Shown here in pieces: positions 32,544 through 44,607 of a stretch of 64,000 nucleotides of DNA. The notes beneath the pieces are model-generated. The model did not search any database. It worked only from the letters and a program-made list of their open reading frames with translations, and was not told the DNA's origin. A program made the translations under genes and the position numbers. The stretch is from Mangrovibacter yixingensis. GTDB lineage: Bacteria > Pseudomonadota > Gammaproteobacteria > Enterobacterales > Enterobacteriaceae. The stretch is from NCBI RefSeq assembly GCF_020523985.1, contig NZ_JAIVKM010000001.1, positions 1,054,001-1,118,000 of the forward strand, written 5' to 3'. Each line of letters starts with the position of its first letter. Position 1 is the first letter of the stretch.

Positions 32544-34010
32544 CTAGAGTGAGGCTGGAGTGATGCCATCCTGACGGCGGAACAAGATCCTCATCGAGAG
32601 GCCTCCAAGGTGGCTTGTTGCAAGGTGGATATCGCCATCATATTGTTCAACCACATCCTGTACCACTGCCAGCCCCACGCCCTGGCCGGGCCTGAGTGTA
32701 TCAATACGCTGGCCCCTCTCGAACACCTCAGCCTGGCGTGATTCTGGAATGCCTGGCCCGTCATCATCCACTACAATTACCAGGCCATCATCACAATGGC
32801 TGGCCTGCACTTCAACAAACTCCAGGCAATATTTACAGGCGTTATCAAGCACGTTACCCATCACTTCCATGAAGTCATTTTTTTCGCCAATGAAAGCGAC
32901 TTCTGGAGAAATATCGAGGCGAATATCCACGCCTTTGATTTGATAGACCTTGTTAAGTGCGGATGCAAGGCTATCAAGTAATGGAGCCACTGGGTGAAGT
33001 TCGCGATTAAGCAGCACGCCGCTTCCCTGGATACTGGCGCGGTGAAGGTAATAGCCAATCTGGCCCGAAATGCGGCCGATTTGTTCGAGCATAATGCCTT
33101 CTGCCTGGCTCACATCCATTTTTTCTGTGCGCAGGGCCCGGAGTGTGGATTGCAAAACAGCCAGGGGTGTTTTCAGGCTGTGAGTGAGATCGGTCAGTGT
33201 TGTGCGGTATTTGTTATAGCGCTCACGTTCTGATGTAACCAGGCGGTTCAGGTTACGCACCAGACTGGTCAGTTCGCGTGTAGTCTCTGGGTTGAGGTGT
33301 TCACGGTTACGTGATTCCAGCTCTCGTACTTCTGCTGCAAGGGATTCGATGGGGCGTAAACTCCAGCGAGCGGCCAACCAGAGCAGGGGAATAACCAGCA
33401 GCACATTGGCAACCAGCACATACATAAACCAGTTCCAGACTTTATTGGCTCGTTTTAACTCCGCTGGTATTGCATCAACCACTACAATGGTTAACTGGGG
33501 TAATGTGGCGGTTGCCGGATAACGGTTAATGGCGACAGAGTGCGTCATTGATGCACTATTTCCATTGTTATTAAGTGTTTGCAGGGCTTCCTGCATTTCG
33601 TTGTTGTTACTCAGCAACGCCTTGCTGGCGCGCAACGATGATTCAATTTCATGGAAACCATCTGACCTGAGCCACTCTGGGCGAATATTATCCGTTACCC
33701 AGGATACCGGGCGTTGTTGCCAGAGTAGTTTGCCGTGTTTATCGTAAATCATGGCAAGTGTTGGGCTTTGCGCATCCAGCGCTGGGGGAAAATCAACGGT
33801 TAGCTGATCACCATGGATGTGAACAAACGTGTAATACATATTGCTTTCGCCACGCAACAGGCGAAATGTGTTTTTATCAACACTAACGGTATAACCAGCA
33901 ATAGCGACAAAACCGTAGGCCAGCGACAGTATGGTGACAACCGCCGCTGTGGCCAGCAAAAAACGCAGGCGAAGGGAAAGGGGAAATAACCATGCGTAAA
34001 CTCTTTTCAT
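32544..34010 (-). CDS. phoQ: PhoQ, Mg2+/antimicrobial-peptide sensor kinase
   Basis: Inner-membrane sensor phosphorylating PhoP when Mg2+ is low or with acid or cationic peptides. It has 488 residues, with two membrane helices around the periplasmic PAS-like sensor. HAMP is followed by the phospho-His segment [16 protein letters not shown]-binding boxes are [17 protein letters not shown] and GQGVGLAVV. It overlaps phoP by 4 bases. Confidence 0.96.
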   Translation of the reverse strand: MKRVYAWLFPLSLRLRFLLATAAVVTILSLAYGFVAIAGYTVSVDKNTFRLLRGESNMYYTFVHIHGDQLTVDFPPALDAQSPTLAMIYDKHGKLLWQQRPVSWVTDNIRPEWLRSDGFHEIESSLRASKALLSNNNEMQEALQTLNNNGNSASMTHSVAINRYPATATLPQLTIVVVDAIPAELKRANKVWNWFMYVLVANVLLVIPLLWLAARWSLRPIESLAAEVRELESRNREHLNPETTRELTSLVRNLNRLVTSERERYNKYRTTLTDLTHSLKTPLAVLQSTLRALRTEKMDVSQAEGIMLEQIGRISGQIGYYLHRASIQGSGVLLNRELHPVAPLLDSLASALNKVYQIKGVDIRLDISPEVAFIGEKNDFMEVMGNVLDNACKYCLEFVEVQASHCDDGLVIVVDDDGPGIPESRQAEVFERGQRIDTLRPGQGVGLAVVQDVVEQYDGDIHLATSHLGGLSMRILFRRQDGITPASL

Positions 34011-34681
34011 GGCACCAATTCAAAACGGTACCCCTGGCCCCGTACTGTGACAATGACTTCACCTGTAAACTGTGACTGTATCTTTTTACGTAAACGGCCC
34101 ATTAATACATCAATTGTATGGCTTTCTCTCAATTCTGCATCCGGGTAAAGCTGAAGCATTAATGCTTCTTTACTGACAACTTTTCCGTTATTTCGAATTA
34201 ACATTTCCATAATGGTATATTCAAAGGCAGTAAGCTTGATAAGTACGTCATTAATGGATAATTCGCGACGAGACAAATCCAGGTGAAATGGGGCCAACGT
34301 AATAACTTGTGATGCCAGACCGCTATTTCTGCGCATTAATACCTGCATTCTGGCAACCACTTCTTCCAGGTGGAAGGGTTTGGTCACATAATCATCTGCC
34401 CCGGCACCGAGCACTTCAACTTTCTCCTGCCAGCTCTCGCGGGCAGTGAGCACCAGAATAGGTAGCGTGATATGCGCGCTACGCCAGCGGCTTATCATTG
34501 ATACGCCGTCTTCATCCGGCAGGCCAAGGTCAACAATGGCGATATCCGGCAAATGCTCCTTAAGGAAGTAATCTGCTTCTTTGGCATCTTCCGCTGAGTC
34601 AACCTGATGGCCCAATTCACGCAATTGAACTTTCAGGTGATGGCGTAATAACGCGTTATCTTCCACAACCAGTACGCGCAT
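34007..34681 (-). CDS. phoP: PhoP, response regulator
   Basis: OmpR-type regulator of the Mg2+ starvation response. It has 224 residues. The receiver has DxALLRHH at the start, phospho-acceptor D in [11 protein letters not shown] (about residue 51), and the conserved lysine in YVTKPFH. The C-terminal winged helix contains [22 protein letters not shown] perfect PhoP box at 34869-34885 suggests autoregulation. Confidence 0.97.
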   Translation of the reverse strand: MRVLVVEDNALLRHHLKVQLRELGHQVDSAEDAKEADYFLKEHLPDIAIVDLGLPDEDGVSMISRWRSAHITLPILVLTARESWQEKVEVLGAGADDYVTKPFHLEEVVARMQVLMRRNSGLASQVITLAPFHLDLSRRELSINDVLIKLTAFEYTIMEMLIRNNGKVVSKEALMLQLYPDAELRESHTIDVLMGRLRKKIQSQFTGEVIVTVRGQGYRFELVP

Positions 34682-34868
34682 TGGTAGTCCTCATAACTTC
34701 ACTTGTTTCGTTTTGCCATTTTCGCACATAAGGTGAATTTATTGAAACAGCTTCATGGAGAAGTGTTTCTGGCAAAATAATGAAGAGATTGTACGTGACT
34801 TATTTGGGGTTGTATGGCGAGAAGTGTAAATGTTTTCAGTTAATCAGCAGGTAAAACAGGGGGATAAA

Positions 34869-34885
34869 TAAACAAGAGCTAAACA
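34869..34885 (-). promoter_or_regulatory. PhoP box upstream of phoPQ
   Basis: On the minus strand, TGTTTA-GCTCT-TGTTTA is a perfect match to the PhoP direct repeat (T/G)GTTTA-N5-(T/G)GTTTA. It lies about 190 bases before the phoP start, implying a leader of roughly 160 bases. Confidence 0.8.
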
Positions 34886-34893
34886 TGAATGAT

Positions 34894-34929
34894 AAATGTG
34901 AACGCCACCAGGTAGCAGCGCTCACATTT
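34894..34929 (-). terminator. Hairpin after purB
   Basis: AAATGTGA and TCACATTT arms, extended by a CGC/GCG pair, form a long stem just after the purB stop. No clear T-run follows on the purB strand. It sits next to the phoPQ PhoP box. Confidence 0.5.
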
Positions 34930-34936
34930 ACTACGA

Positions 34937-36957
<2,021 letters not shown>

Positions 36958-36990
36958 GCAAACTCCTTTCTTTTGTGCAGCGGGAATAAT

Positions 36991-38091
36991 TTACAGAGGA
37001 ATACGTTGTTCGATTACCCCACCGCCCAGACAGATTTCTCCGGCGTAAAATACCGCAGACTGGCCTGGCGTGACTGCCGCAACGGGTTCGGCAAAACGAA
37101 CGTCTATTCTGTCGTCACCTAACGGAGTAACAGTACAAGGGATATCTTCCTGGCGATAACGTGTTTTCACCGTGCATTCCACGGGGGCAACCAGTGGCTC
37201 ACGGGATACCCAATGTAATTGCTGAGCAATCAGCCCGGTAGACATCAAACGCGGGTGTTCATGGCCCTGGGCAACAATCAAAATATTGTTGGCCACATCT
37301 TTATCCACCACATACCACGGGTCTTCGCTACCTTCTTTCGTACCACCGATTCCAAGGCCTTTGCGCTGGCCGAGAGTGTGGTACATCAACCCTTGATGAT
37401 CACCAATTTCATCGCCATCAACGGTGATTATTTTTCCCGGTTGTGCAGGCAAATATCGGCCAAGAAACTCGCGGAATTTACGCTCGCCTATGAAACAAAT
37501 ACCGGTCGAGTCTTTCTTCTTCGCTGTAACGAGATTTAGCTCTTCGGCGATTTTACGGACTTGTGGTTTTTCCAGCTCTCCAACAGGGAACAGGCTTTGC
37601 GCAATTTGTTCATGGCTGAGAGTGTAGAGAAAGTAACTTTGGTCTTTATTGGCATCAAGGCCACGCAGAAGCTGGCTTTTACCGTTGACATCTGCACGGC
37701 GCACGTAGTGGCCCGTTGCTATGTAATCGGCACCGAGATCTTCCGCAGCGAACTCAAGGAAGGCTTTGAATTTAATTTCTTTGTTGCAGAGAATATCCGG
37801 GTTCGGTGTGCGGCCAGCTTTGTATTCTGCGAGGAATAATTCGAATACATTATCCCAGTATTCAGCGGCGAAATTGACGGTATGCAACTCGATACCAAGT
37901 TTATCGCAAACTGACTGCGCATCTGCGAGGTCTGCAGCGGCCGTGCAATACTCCTCGCCATCATCCTCTTCCCAGTTCTTCATGAACAAGCCTTCCACCT
38001 TGTAACCTTGTTGCAGTAACAGGTAAGCGGAGACGGAAGAGTCAACACCGCCGGACATACCGACGATTACTTTTTTTTGGCTTTCTGACAT
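36991..38091 (-). CDS. mnmA: MnmA, tRNA-specific 2-thiouridylase
   Basis: Installs sulfur at U34 of tRNA-Lys, -Glu and -Gln. The ATG at 38091 ([19 protein letters not shown]) gives 366 residues; an upstream ATG at 38136 lacks family support. The ATP P-loop SGGVDSS is near residue 14. The catalytic cysteines are in [10 protein letters not shown] and [10 protein letters not shown]. It is followed by hflD and purB. Confidence 0.95.
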   Translation of the reverse strand: MSESQKKVIVGMSGGVDSSVSAYLLLQQGYKVEGLFMKNWEEDDGEEYCTAAADLADAQSVCDKLGIELHTVNFAAEYWDNVFELFLAEYKAGRTPNPDILCNKEIKFKAFLEFAAEDLGADYIATGHYVRRADVNGKSQLLRGLDANKDQSYFLYTLSHEQIAQSLFPVGELEKPQVRKIAEELNLVTAKKKDSTGICFIGERKFREFLGRYLPAQPGKIITVDGDEIGDHQGLMYHTLGQRKGLGIGGTKEGSEDPWYVVDKDVANNILIVAQGHEHPRLMSTGLIAQQLHWVSREPLVAPVECTVKTRYRQEDIPCTVTPLGDDRIDVRFAEPVAAVTPGQSAVFYAGEICLGGGVIEQRIPL

Positions 38092-38147
38092 GGAGATACT
38101 CACGACTATCAACTTCGAAGCGGCGTATTCTAGCACGCACAGAACCG

Positions 38148-38606
38148 TTAGGCACTCTTTGTGAAGGGCCAGTTAAAAGCGCCAAGCAAAGCCAGTGGAT
38201 AACGTTCACCCTTGCGATAGCAATGCAGGCTTTCGGCAACCAGTGGTGAACGCAAGTTTGTGGCCTGTAATAAGGTTTGCTCATCCACCCACAAGCAACG
38301 ATCAATATCACTGTCATGTGGTTCGGTTGGGCATATTTGGGGTAGGTCAATAGTGAACAGGAAACGTAAAAATGCCGTGTTATCAGGAGCTATCCATTGG
38401 TGTAACTGCAAAAAATGCTGCGGTTTAGCAATGATGCCGGTTTCTTCATACAGTTCCCGTTCTGCGGCTTCAACCAATGTTTCCCGGGCTTCAAGATGCC
38501 CGGCAGGCTGATTCCAGGTTGCTTTACCACGTACTTTTTCTTCCACAACCAGAAACTTGTTTTCAGCCTGAACAACACAGGCAACTGTGACATGGGGTTT
38601 CAGCAT
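38148..38606 (-). CDS. nudJ: NudJ, Nudix phosphatase
   Basis: Nudix hydrolase; the E. coli enzyme acts on HMP-PP and thiamine-PP and on nucleoside tri-/diphosphates. The start at 38606 ([19 protein letters not shown]) gives 152 residues. The Nudix box G-x5-E-x7-REL-x-EE-x-G is read from [17 protein letters not shown] onward. It lies between rluE and mnmA as in E. coli. Confidence 0.93.
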   Translation of the reverse strand: MLKPHVTVACVVQAENKFLVVEEKVRGKATWNQPAGHLEARETLVEAAERELYEETGIIAKPQHFLQLHQWIAPDNTAFLRFLFTIDLPQICPTEPHDSDIDRCLWVDEQTLLQATNLRSPLVAESLHCYRKGERYPLALLGAFNWPFTKSA

Positions 38607-38622
38607 TGTTTTTTTCCTTATA

Positions 38623-39276
38623 TTACACGGGTAATTCCCGCCATTCCCCACAGGGAATATTCTCCAGTGTATAAGGCCCAATAGAGTAGCGAATCAGGCG
38701 TAGTGTCGGGAAGCCGACATGCGCCGTCATCCGGCGTACTTGCCGGTTACGCCCTTCATAGAGCGTGATTTTAATCCAACTGGTAGGAATGGATTTTCGC
38801 TCACGAATAGGCGGTATACGAGGCCAAATCCACTCTGGCTCAGTAACTCGTTCTGCACCGGCAGGTAAAGTGGGACCGTCTTTTAGTGTAACGCCACTGC
38901 GCAGGGCTTCCAGTGCTGTTTCATCGGGTTCGCCTTCAACTTGCACAAAATAAACCTTACCTGTTCGTTTGCCTGGCTGAGTTAGGGCTGCCTGTAATTT
39001 TCCATCGTTTGTTAACAGCAGAAGACCCTCACTATCGCGGTCCAGCCGCCCGGCTGCATAGATGCCTGGTAGTGATATATAGTCTTTCAACGTCGGGCGG
39101 CCCGAGTCATCAGTAAATTGAGGCAGTACATCATAAGGTTTATTGAAGAGAACTAGCCGTTTAGGACCACAAGGTTTGCTATTTCTGGTGCCTTGTTTTG
39201 AGCTGAATCGTTTATCCTGGTGATTTCTAAAAGAAGTTTTATTCATGGTATTTTCAGGTAAGGTTGATTCACGCAT
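38623..39276 (-). CDS. rluE: RluE, 23S rRNA pseudouridine(2457) synthase
   Basis: Makes pseudouridine 2457 in 23S rRNA. The start at 39276 ([20 protein letters not shown]) gives 217 residues as in E. coli. The catalytic aspartate is in [19 protein letters not shown], and the C-terminal [19 protein letters not shown] block is conserved. It is divergent from icd. Confidence 0.94.
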   Translation of the reverse strand: MRESTLPENTMNKTSFRNHQDKRFSSKQGTRNSKPCGPKRLVLFNKPYDVLPQFTDDSGRPTLKDYISLPGIYAAGRLDRDSEGLLLLTNDGKLQAALTQPGKRTGKVYFVQVEGEPDETALEALRSGVTLKDGPTLPAGAERVTEPEWIWPRIPPIRERKSIPTSWIKITLYEGRNRQVRRMTAHVGFPTLRLIRYSIGPYTLENIPCGEWRELPV

Positions 39277-39386
39277 TATAACGTAAACATAAGTGCCTGG
39301 CATGGCGTAAAACATTCAGGTAGTATTGATGCGCCATTACAAATTATTAACAAAAGAGTAACCAGAAGCGCTCGAAGGAGAGGTGA

Positions 39387-40637
39387 ATGGAAAGCAAAGT
39401 AGTTGTTCCGGCGGAAGGTAAAAAGATCACCCTGCAAAATGGCAAGATTGACGTGCCAAATAACCCGATTATTCCATTTATTGAAGGTGACGGTATCGGG
39501 GTGGACGTTACGCCAGCAATGCTGAAAGTGGTCGATGCCGCTGTCGCAAAAGCCTATAACGGTGAGCGTAAAATTTCCTGGATGGAAATTTATACCGGCG
39601 AGAAATCTACCAAAGTTTACGGCCAGGATGTCTGGCTGCCACCTGAAACACTTGATCTGATTCGTGAATATCGCGTTGCCATCAAAGGCCCTCTGACTAC
39701 CCCAGTCGGTGGCGGTATCCGTTCCCTGAACGTTGCTTTGCGCCAGGAGCTGGACCTGTATGTGTGCCTGCGTCCGGTGCGTTATTATCAGGGCACTCCC
39801 AGCCCGGTAAAACACCCAGAACTGACTAACATGGTTATCTTCCGTGAAAATTCCGAAGACATCTATGCTGGTATTGAGTGGAAAGCCGACAGCGCAGACG
39901 CTGAAAAAGTTATCAAATTCCTGCGTGAAGAAATGGGCGTGAAGAAAATTCGCTTCCCGGAACACTGCGGTATTGGCATCAAGCCTTGTTCTGAAGATGG
40001 TACTAAACGCCTGGTGCGTGCTGCTATTGAATACGCAATCACTAACGATCGCGATTCCCTTACGCTGGTGCACAAAGGCAATATCATGAAGTTCACTGAA
40101 GGTGCCTTTAAAGACTGGGGTTACCAACTGGCTCGCGAAGAGTTTGGTGGTGAACTGATTGACGGCGGGCCGTGGGTGAAAATTAAAAACCCTAACACCG
40201 GCAAAGACATTATTGTTAAAGATGTGATTGCTGATGCTTTCTTGCAGCAGATCCTGTTGCGCCCGGCAGAATATGATGTTATCGCCTGTATGAACCTGAA
40301 TGGCGACTACATTTCTGACGCGTTGGCGGCTCAGGTTGGTGGTATCGGTATTGCTCCAGGTGCCAATATTGGTGATGAATGCGCACTGTTTGAAGCAACA
40401 CATGGCACAGCGCCAAAATATGCAGGCCAGGATAAGGTAAACCCGGGTTCTGTGATTCTGTCTGCTGAGATGATGCTGCGCCACATGCAGTGGTTCGAAG
40501 CAGCTGACTTAATCGTTAAAGGTATGGAAGGTGCAATCGCTGCCAAAACCGTAACCTACGATTTCGAACGCCTGATGGATGGCGCTAAACTGCTGAAATG
40601 TAGCGAGTTTGGCGACGCGATTATCGCGAACATGTAA
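39387..40637 (+). CDS. icd: Icd, NADP-dependent isocitrate dehydrogenase
   Basis: TCA enzyme oxidising isocitrate to 2-oxoglutarate. It has 416 residues. The regulatory serine phosphorylated by AceK is in [12 protein letters not shown] (near residue 113). The metal site aspartates are in [28 protein letters not shown] site precedes the ATG. In E. coli the 3' end is the attachment site of prophage e14, and accessory DNA also begins right after this copy. Confidence 0.98.
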   Translation: MESKVVVPAEGKKITLQNGKIDVPNNPIIPFIEGDGIGVDVTPAMLKVVDAAVAKAYNGERKISWMEIYTGEKSTKVYGQDVWLPPETLDLIREYRVAIKGPLTTPVGGGIRSLNVALRQELDLYVCLRPVRYYQGTPSPVKHPELTNMVIFRENSEDIYAGIEWKADSADAEKVIKFLREEMGVKKIRFPEHCGIGIKPCSEDGTKRLVRAAIEYAITNDRDSLTLVHKGNIMKFTEGAFKDWGYQLAREEFGGELIDGGPWVKIKNPNTGKDIIVKDVIADAFLQQILLRPAEYDVIACMNLNGDYISDALAAQVGGIGIAPGANIGDECALFEATHGTAPKYAGQDKVNPGSVILSAEMMLRHMQWFEAADLIVKGMEGAIAAKTVTYDFERLMDGAKLLKCSEFGDAIIANM

Positions 40638-40660
40638 TCTGCGTGGCTGGTTAGTGAAGA

Positions 40661-40688
40661 ACGGGAGCCGGTGGGTTCCCGTTTTTTT
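40661..40688 (+). terminator. Rho-independent terminator of icd
   Basis: ACGGGA...TCCCGT stem with inner GCC/GG pairing, followed by seven T. It lies 23 bases after the icd stop. Confidence 0.9.
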
Positions 40689-40714
40689 ATGGCTTCGAAA
40701 ATTCTTCTGCAATG

Positions 40715-41060
40715 AGCCGTTATCTTCGACTCAGAAAGATCAGGTTCTTGCTGCAATTGTTAAGTCATCAGGAAAATCGAATCCAAAAATCAACGTGAAG
40801 TTAACTCGTTGGGGGATTGCGGGTAAGGGGTTCTCTTCTTAACGCTTGCAGTAGCTATTTATCAGATTTATTCCTCTGATGACAAACTGGCGGAATCAGG
40901 GCATCAGGCTGCAATTGCGGGGGCTGGTGTTATGGGGGGATGGCTCGGTGGTGCGGCTGCAGGTTTAGTTTGTGGCCCGGGAGCGCCAGTGTGCGTTGTG
41001 ATAGGTGCCTTTGTTGGTGGTGCGCTGGCAGCATGGGAAATGGACAGCATCTGGAACTGA
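40715..41060 (+). pseudogene. C-terminal remnant of a putative secreted effector (Gly-rich), frameshifted
   Basis: No N-terminus remains. One frame reads SSTQKDQVLAAIVKSSGK...VKLTRWGIAGKG up to about 40830. A one-base shift at a GGGG run then continues in the next frame as GVLFLTLAVAIYQIYSSDDK and the glycine-rich GGWLGGAAAGLVCGPGAP, ending at TGA 41058-41060. The joined text resembles, from memory, the hydrophobic Gly-zipper ends of some contact-dependent or type VI effectors. Two paralogous genes of immunity type follow directly. The family assignment is tentative. Confidence 0.5.
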
Positions 41061-41062
41061 TA

Positions 41063-41539
41063 ATGAAGCAAGTTGATAATTTTTCTCTTCAGGTTGTCAG
41101 GGAGTCTCAGGACACCCAGATGGGGGAATATAATGTTCTTTTTGATGGCAATATCACGGGAATTAACGTTCCATATTGTGTGGTAGAAGCAGCGGTTAAA
41201 GTTGATGAAGATCTGTTTTTGCTGTTTCTCACCGATGATGTTCCCTTTGAAGAAATGCTGCACATTGCATTGATTCATATGAAACAAGGGATACTTGAAA
41301 TGATTGACCTTGGTGGTGCATATACCACAGGGTCCTTTAAACACCTTGAAATAGAGAACGACAGGGTTGATTTCCATTTCATTGGTGATACCACATGGAC
41401 AGTACGTATTGCAGACAAACCATTTTTTCGCATGCCATTTACCGGTGACCCACGGGGTATCTCACGCCCGATGGCAATGAAACACTACATCCTGATTTCT
41501 GCTAATCCACCACCCGCAAGAGCAGATGGAATCCGCTGA
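41063..41539 (+). CDS. Putative immunity protein, copy 1 (unrecognised family)
   Basis: It has 158 residues, starting MKQVDNFSLQVVRE two bases after the effector-remnant stop; a longer frame start lies in the remnant. No signal peptide or membrane segment is seen, so it is probably cytoplasmic. It is about half identical by eye to the next gene, sharing VDNxSLxxVR, TGIxVPYC, EAAVKVD, FEEMLxIALI, FIGDxTWTV and DKPFFRxPFxGDP. The tandem duplication behind an effector end is the usual sign of immunity genes; function is inferred from context only. Confidence 0.7.
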   Translation: MKQVDNFSLQVVRESQDTQMGEYNVLFDGNITGINVPYCVVEAAVKVDEDLFLLFLTDDVPFEEMLHIALIHMKQGILEMIDLGGAYTTGSFKHLEIENDRVDFHFIGDTTWTVRIADKPFFRMPFTGDPRGISRPMAMKHYILISANPPPARADGIR

Positions 41540-41546
41540 TACATTT

Positions 41547-42017
41547 ATGATGAAACAGGTTGATAATTTATCTCTTCGCATGGTCAGGGCTCCTGTACCT
41601 GAAAAAAATAAAGATGGAGAGTATGAGGTTCTTATTGATGAGCAACCAACGGGAATAACCGTTCCTTACTGCGATATAGAGGCTGCGGTTAAGGTTGATG
41701 CGGATAGATATTTATTGTTTCTGACTAACGATACGTTGTTTGAGGAAATGCTCCGTATTGCATTAATCCGTCCTGGAGAGGGTGTTATCGATATGCTGGT
41801 GGTTGGCGCCCCATATTCAACAGGAATTTTTGAAGAGCTTGATGTCCAGAAGACTGCTGTTAACTTTCGTTTTATTGGTGATATAACCTGGACAGTAAGC
41901 ATCCCGGACAAACCGTTTTTCCGTATTCCGTTTATTGGTGACCCTCCTTGCGTATGGCATTCATTTACGCCGAAGCGTTACATCCGGATTTCTGCTAATC
42001 CGCCAAAATGGCAATGA
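41547..42017 (+). CDS. Putative immunity protein, copy 2 (unrecognised family)
   Basis: It has 156 residues and is paralogous to the upstream gene along its whole length. The start is taken at MMKQVDNLSLRMV because the paralogue begins MKQVDN; a frame start at 41526 overlapping copy 1 is also possible. It lacks a signal peptide. A terminator at 42046 closes the unit. Divergence between the copies suggests immunity to different variants of one toxin family, which is an inference. Confidence 0.7.
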   Translation: MMKQVDNLSLRMVRAPVPEKNKDGEYEVLIDEQPTGITVPYCDIEAAVKVDADRYLLFLTNDTLFEEMLRIALIRPGEGVIDMLVVGAPYSTGIFEELDVQKTAVNFRFIGDITWTVSIPDKPFFRIPFIGDPPCVWHSFTPKRYIRISANPPKWQ

Positions 42018-42045
42018 CCATTGCTGAGTCACCCCTTTTAATATG

Positions 42046-42067
42046 ACCCGCTGCGGCGGGTTTTTTT
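42046..42067 (+). terminator. Terminator before the phage remnant
   Basis: ACCCGC-tgcg-GCGGGT with seven T closes the tandem immunity-like genes and leads into the phage tail gene remnant at 42083. Confidence 0.88.
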
Positions 42068-42082
42068 ATGCCCGGAGAAACC

Positions 42083-42841
42083 ATGAGCTGGACAGATAAT
42101 CTCCAGGATGCCTCGCTACGGGGTGTTCCGTTTAAAGTGGACGAGGATGAAGCCACCTTTGGGCGACGGACACAGACACATGAATATCCTGGCCGGGATA
42201 AGCCCTGGGTGGAGGATTTAGGCCGGGCTACGCGCCGTTTCAGTGTCCAGGCTTATCTGGTTGGTGACGATTACTTTGAGCAGCGTAACCGCCTGATTGA
42301 AGCCATCGAGAAACCGGGCTCCTGCACACTGGTCCACCCGTATTATGGTGAAATGACGGTGACTGTCTCTGATGAAGGACGTGTCAGCCATACCCGGGAA
42401 GAAGGGCGCATGTGCCGCGTCAGTTTCAGCTTTATCGAAACGGGGGAGTTGTCATTTCCTTCAGCAGGTATTGCGACCGGAACCAAACTGGCCGACTCCT
42501 GCTCCTTACTGGATGACTGTATTTCTTCGGCATTCTCATCCTTTGGTCTGGACGGGTTGTCTGATTTTCTTCAGAGCGGCGTTCTGGACGATGCTTCTGC
42601 CATGATGGACACCGTCACCAATGCGTTTAAGTACGTGGATTCCGGTATCAGTGCGGCATCCCGTTTGTTGCAGGGTGACCTGTCGGTGTTGCTGATGCCG
42701 CCTTCCAGTGGCATGAACTTTGTCAACCAACTGCAGACTCTGTGGCGGGCCGGTACCCGTCTCAGTGGAAACACGTCGGATCTTATCTCCATGGTCAAAG
42801 GCCTGTCAGGTGTCACGCTGGACAGTGGCGTGGTTGGATGA
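42083..42841 (+). CDS. Phage DNA circularisation protein, truncated
   Basis: N-terminal DNA_circ_N-type domain of Mu/SfV-like tail or DNA-circularisation proteins: MSWTDNLQDASLRGVPFKVD, RRTQTHEYPGRDKPWVEDLG, RRFSVQAYLVGDD, and LVHPYYGEMTV. The ATG at 42083 has a GGAG site. At 252 residues it is far shorter than the family (about 400 or more), so the C-terminus is lost. No neighbouring tail or baseplate genes remain. It is a relic of a prophage next to icd. Confidence 0.75.
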   Translation: MSWTDNLQDASLRGVPFKVDEDEATFGRRTQTHEYPGRDKPWVEDLGRATRRFSVQAYLVGDDYFEQRNRLIEAIEKPGSCTLVHPYYGEMTVTVSDEGRVSHTREEGRMCRVSFSFIETGELSFPSAGIATGTKLADSCSLLDDCISSAFSSFGLDGLSDFLQSGVLDDASAMMDTVTNAFKYVDSGISAASRLLQGDLSVLLMPPSSGMNFVNQLQTLWRAGTRLSGNTSDLISMVKGLSGVTLDSGVVG

Positions 42842-43145
42842 GAGGGCTGGTGAGTAATACAAGCAGCATTGATGTGCAAAATTTGAGTGCAGTTTAATTG
42901 AAAAATTGAATGCATTTTATTGTGAGCCTATCAGAAATGGTGGGCAGCAATATATAGATAATACAGAATTATCTTATAGGCAATTTTGATTGCCTTGTTT
43001 TTATTTTTGGTTAGAAGGGACAGTTATGAGCGTTTTATTTTGATAACATATCATTACATATAATCAGTTTTTTTCGCCACTATGATATTAGTGGTTAACT
43101 CGCTTTCTGATATATTTAGTCTCCTATTTATAAGGAGATTTAAGT
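42842..43145. other. Intergenic stretch after the phage remnant
   Basis: About 300 AT-rich bases with no coding frame. It probably contains the junction where phage sequence ends, and a promoter for the following effector gene. AGGAG at 43133-43137 is the ribosome site of that gene. Nothing else is recognised. Confidence 0.5.
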
Positions 43146-44057
43146 GTGAAGTACCATCAACCCATGGTCTTTAAGTTAATTGCATCTGTTGGCCAGTGTG
43201 GAACAAATGATCCGAAGGATGTTGAGAAAATACAAACAGCACTTATTGATGCTGGTTATAATGTAGCCACTGGACGTAATCTTGCAGCTAACGGGCGTTG
43301 TTCAGTTGATACAATAGAAGCAATACGTTGGTACCAAGTGTTACTCAGCATGTCGCCCTCAGGGCTGATTCAACCAGTTGATACTTGGTTTTTAAAGGCA
43401 ATTAGTGGGGCAGGCAATACACTTAGGAACCCCCATAAAGCGGGGACTTTAACAGTCAGGGAAGGACAATTTACGTTTGATAACGAAGGTGTTGACTACA
43501 TTACGGCGATTGATCCATTCCGGCAACCTCTAAGGATGCCATATTTTTCTCGTGTATTACATTGGCCTGGTGGGGTTTCCGGTGTAACTCTTGGCCGAGG
43601 GTATGACATGGGTTCTCGTAGTGTCGGGAGTATCTTATCCACTTTGAGGCAGGCTGGATTAGAAGAATACAAGAGTGTTCTCTGCTCAAAAGCTGCAGGG
43701 TTTAAAGGGCGCCAGGCATTTCACTTTGTTCAGGCCTACGGACAGTTTGTGGGTGAGATAACACATCAACAACAAGTAAATTTATTTGAAATAATTTATC
43801 CAGAATATGTGAAAAGATCTCAACATTACTATAACAAATATCTTTCTTATTCTTCTCATAAAACCTCATGGGATAGTCTCGACATAAAAATCCGAGAGGT
43901 GTTTGTTGATATAGTTTATCAGGGTGTTGATGATATAAAATTGTTGGTGAAGGCAGCCAGTTCAAATAACAAGGAAAATATGGTCAATTTGATATTGAAT
44001 AGCCACCTTTACATCAAGTATGAAAAAAACAGGAATAGAGTGAGGTTTTTAAGATGA
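43146..44057 (+). CDS. Putative peptidoglycan-degrading effector (PG-binding plus muramidase-like domain)
   Basis: It has 303 residues from a GTG at 43146 with AGGAG 8 bases upstream; an ATG at 43164 is the alternative. Residues about 15-80 (DPKDVEKIQTALIDAGYNV to IRWYQ) look like a peptidoglycan-binding domain. The rest has TFDNEGVDY and VTLGRGYDMGSRSVGS, resembling pesticin/phage-lysozyme-like muramidases, with WDSLDIKIREVFVDIVYQG near the end. No signal peptide is seen, as for secretion-system cargo. It overlaps by 4 bases a secreted LprI-like gene, suggesting an effector/immunity pair. Enzyme activity is inferred. Confidence 0.65.
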   Translation: MKYHQPMVFKLIASVGQCGTNDPKDVEKIQTALIDAGYNVATGRNLAANGRCSVDTIEAIRWYQVLLSMSPSGLIQPVDTWFLKAISGAGNTLRNPHKAGTLTVREGQFTFDNEGVDYITAIDPFRQPLRMPYFSRVLHWPGGVSGVTLGRGYDMGSRSVGSILSTLRQAGLEEYKSVLCSKAAGFKGRQAFHFVQAYGQFVGEITHQQQVNLFEIIYPEYVKRSQHYYNKYLSYSSHKTSWDSLDIKIREVFVDIVYQGVDDIKLLVKAASSNNKENMVNLILNSHLYIKYEKNRNRVRFLR

Positions 44058-44506
44058 GAGTTTTTGTTCTGTTGTTGGCTTTCTATTCATGTTTTGCCTG
44101 CTCTGCAGGACGTGACCGTATTGATGATGCTACTGATGCTAAAACAAAAGCATGTTTTAATGAAAAACAATCAGAAACTACTACAACGTGTCTGGATAAA
44201 CAGAGGCAGGTCTCCGAAACAGTATTATCCAATGAAATAAAAAGCCTCAAGAAAAGAGTGAATGAAAATTACGATGATCCATACCATCTTGATGATGCGG
44301 ATGGGGATACAATAAATGACGTGTTTGTAAGCAAATTTAATGCATCACAGGCAGCCTGGGAAAAAGCAAGGGATGCATTGTGTGATGCGAATGCCAGCCT
44401 GATGGGCGAATGGGCTGCAACTCGTGGGGATTCAATGATGGTATGCGAAATTAATATGAATTTGCAAAGGGTCGCCGTGCTGAAAATGATTGCGCCAGGG
44501 GATTAA
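44054..44506 (+). CDS. Putative periplasmic immunity protein (LprI/DUF1311-like)
   Basis: It has 150 residues beginning with a signal peptide (MRVFVLLLAFYSCFACSA). The mature part has spaced cysteines and the FNASQAAWEKARDALC block typical of DUF1311/LprI-like proteins, some of which inhibit lysozyme. The ATG overlaps the stop of the muramidase-like gene. Periplasmic location and lysozyme-inhibitor likeness fit protection against a cell-wall toxin. A homologue with the same arrangement lies at 46314. Confidence 0.68.
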   Translation: MRVFVLLLAFYSCFACSAGRDRIDDATDAKTKACFNEKQSETTTTCLDKQRQVSETVLSNEIKSLKKRVNENYDDPYHLDDADGDTINDVFVSKFNASQAAWEKARDALCDANASLMGEWAATRGDSMMVCEINMNLQRVAVLKMIAPGD

Positions 44507-44607
44507 TAGCCCGGAACGAACAGTGGGAGCATGTGTTCACGCACGTATAACCGATAATAAAGCGGGGTATAGCGGTTCTGATACCGGGCCTGAAAGGGCC
44601 CAGTCAG

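Noticed and set aside
39276-40484. 402-codon minus-strand frame opposite icd
   Set aside because: Long, but exactly antisense to icd and of implausible composition; produced by the codon bias of icd.
40609-40842. 77-codon frame spanning the end of icd and its terminator
   Set aside because: The first part is out-of-frame icd plus terminator. Only the last part (after about 40715) is coding-like and is treated as the frameshifted effector remnant.
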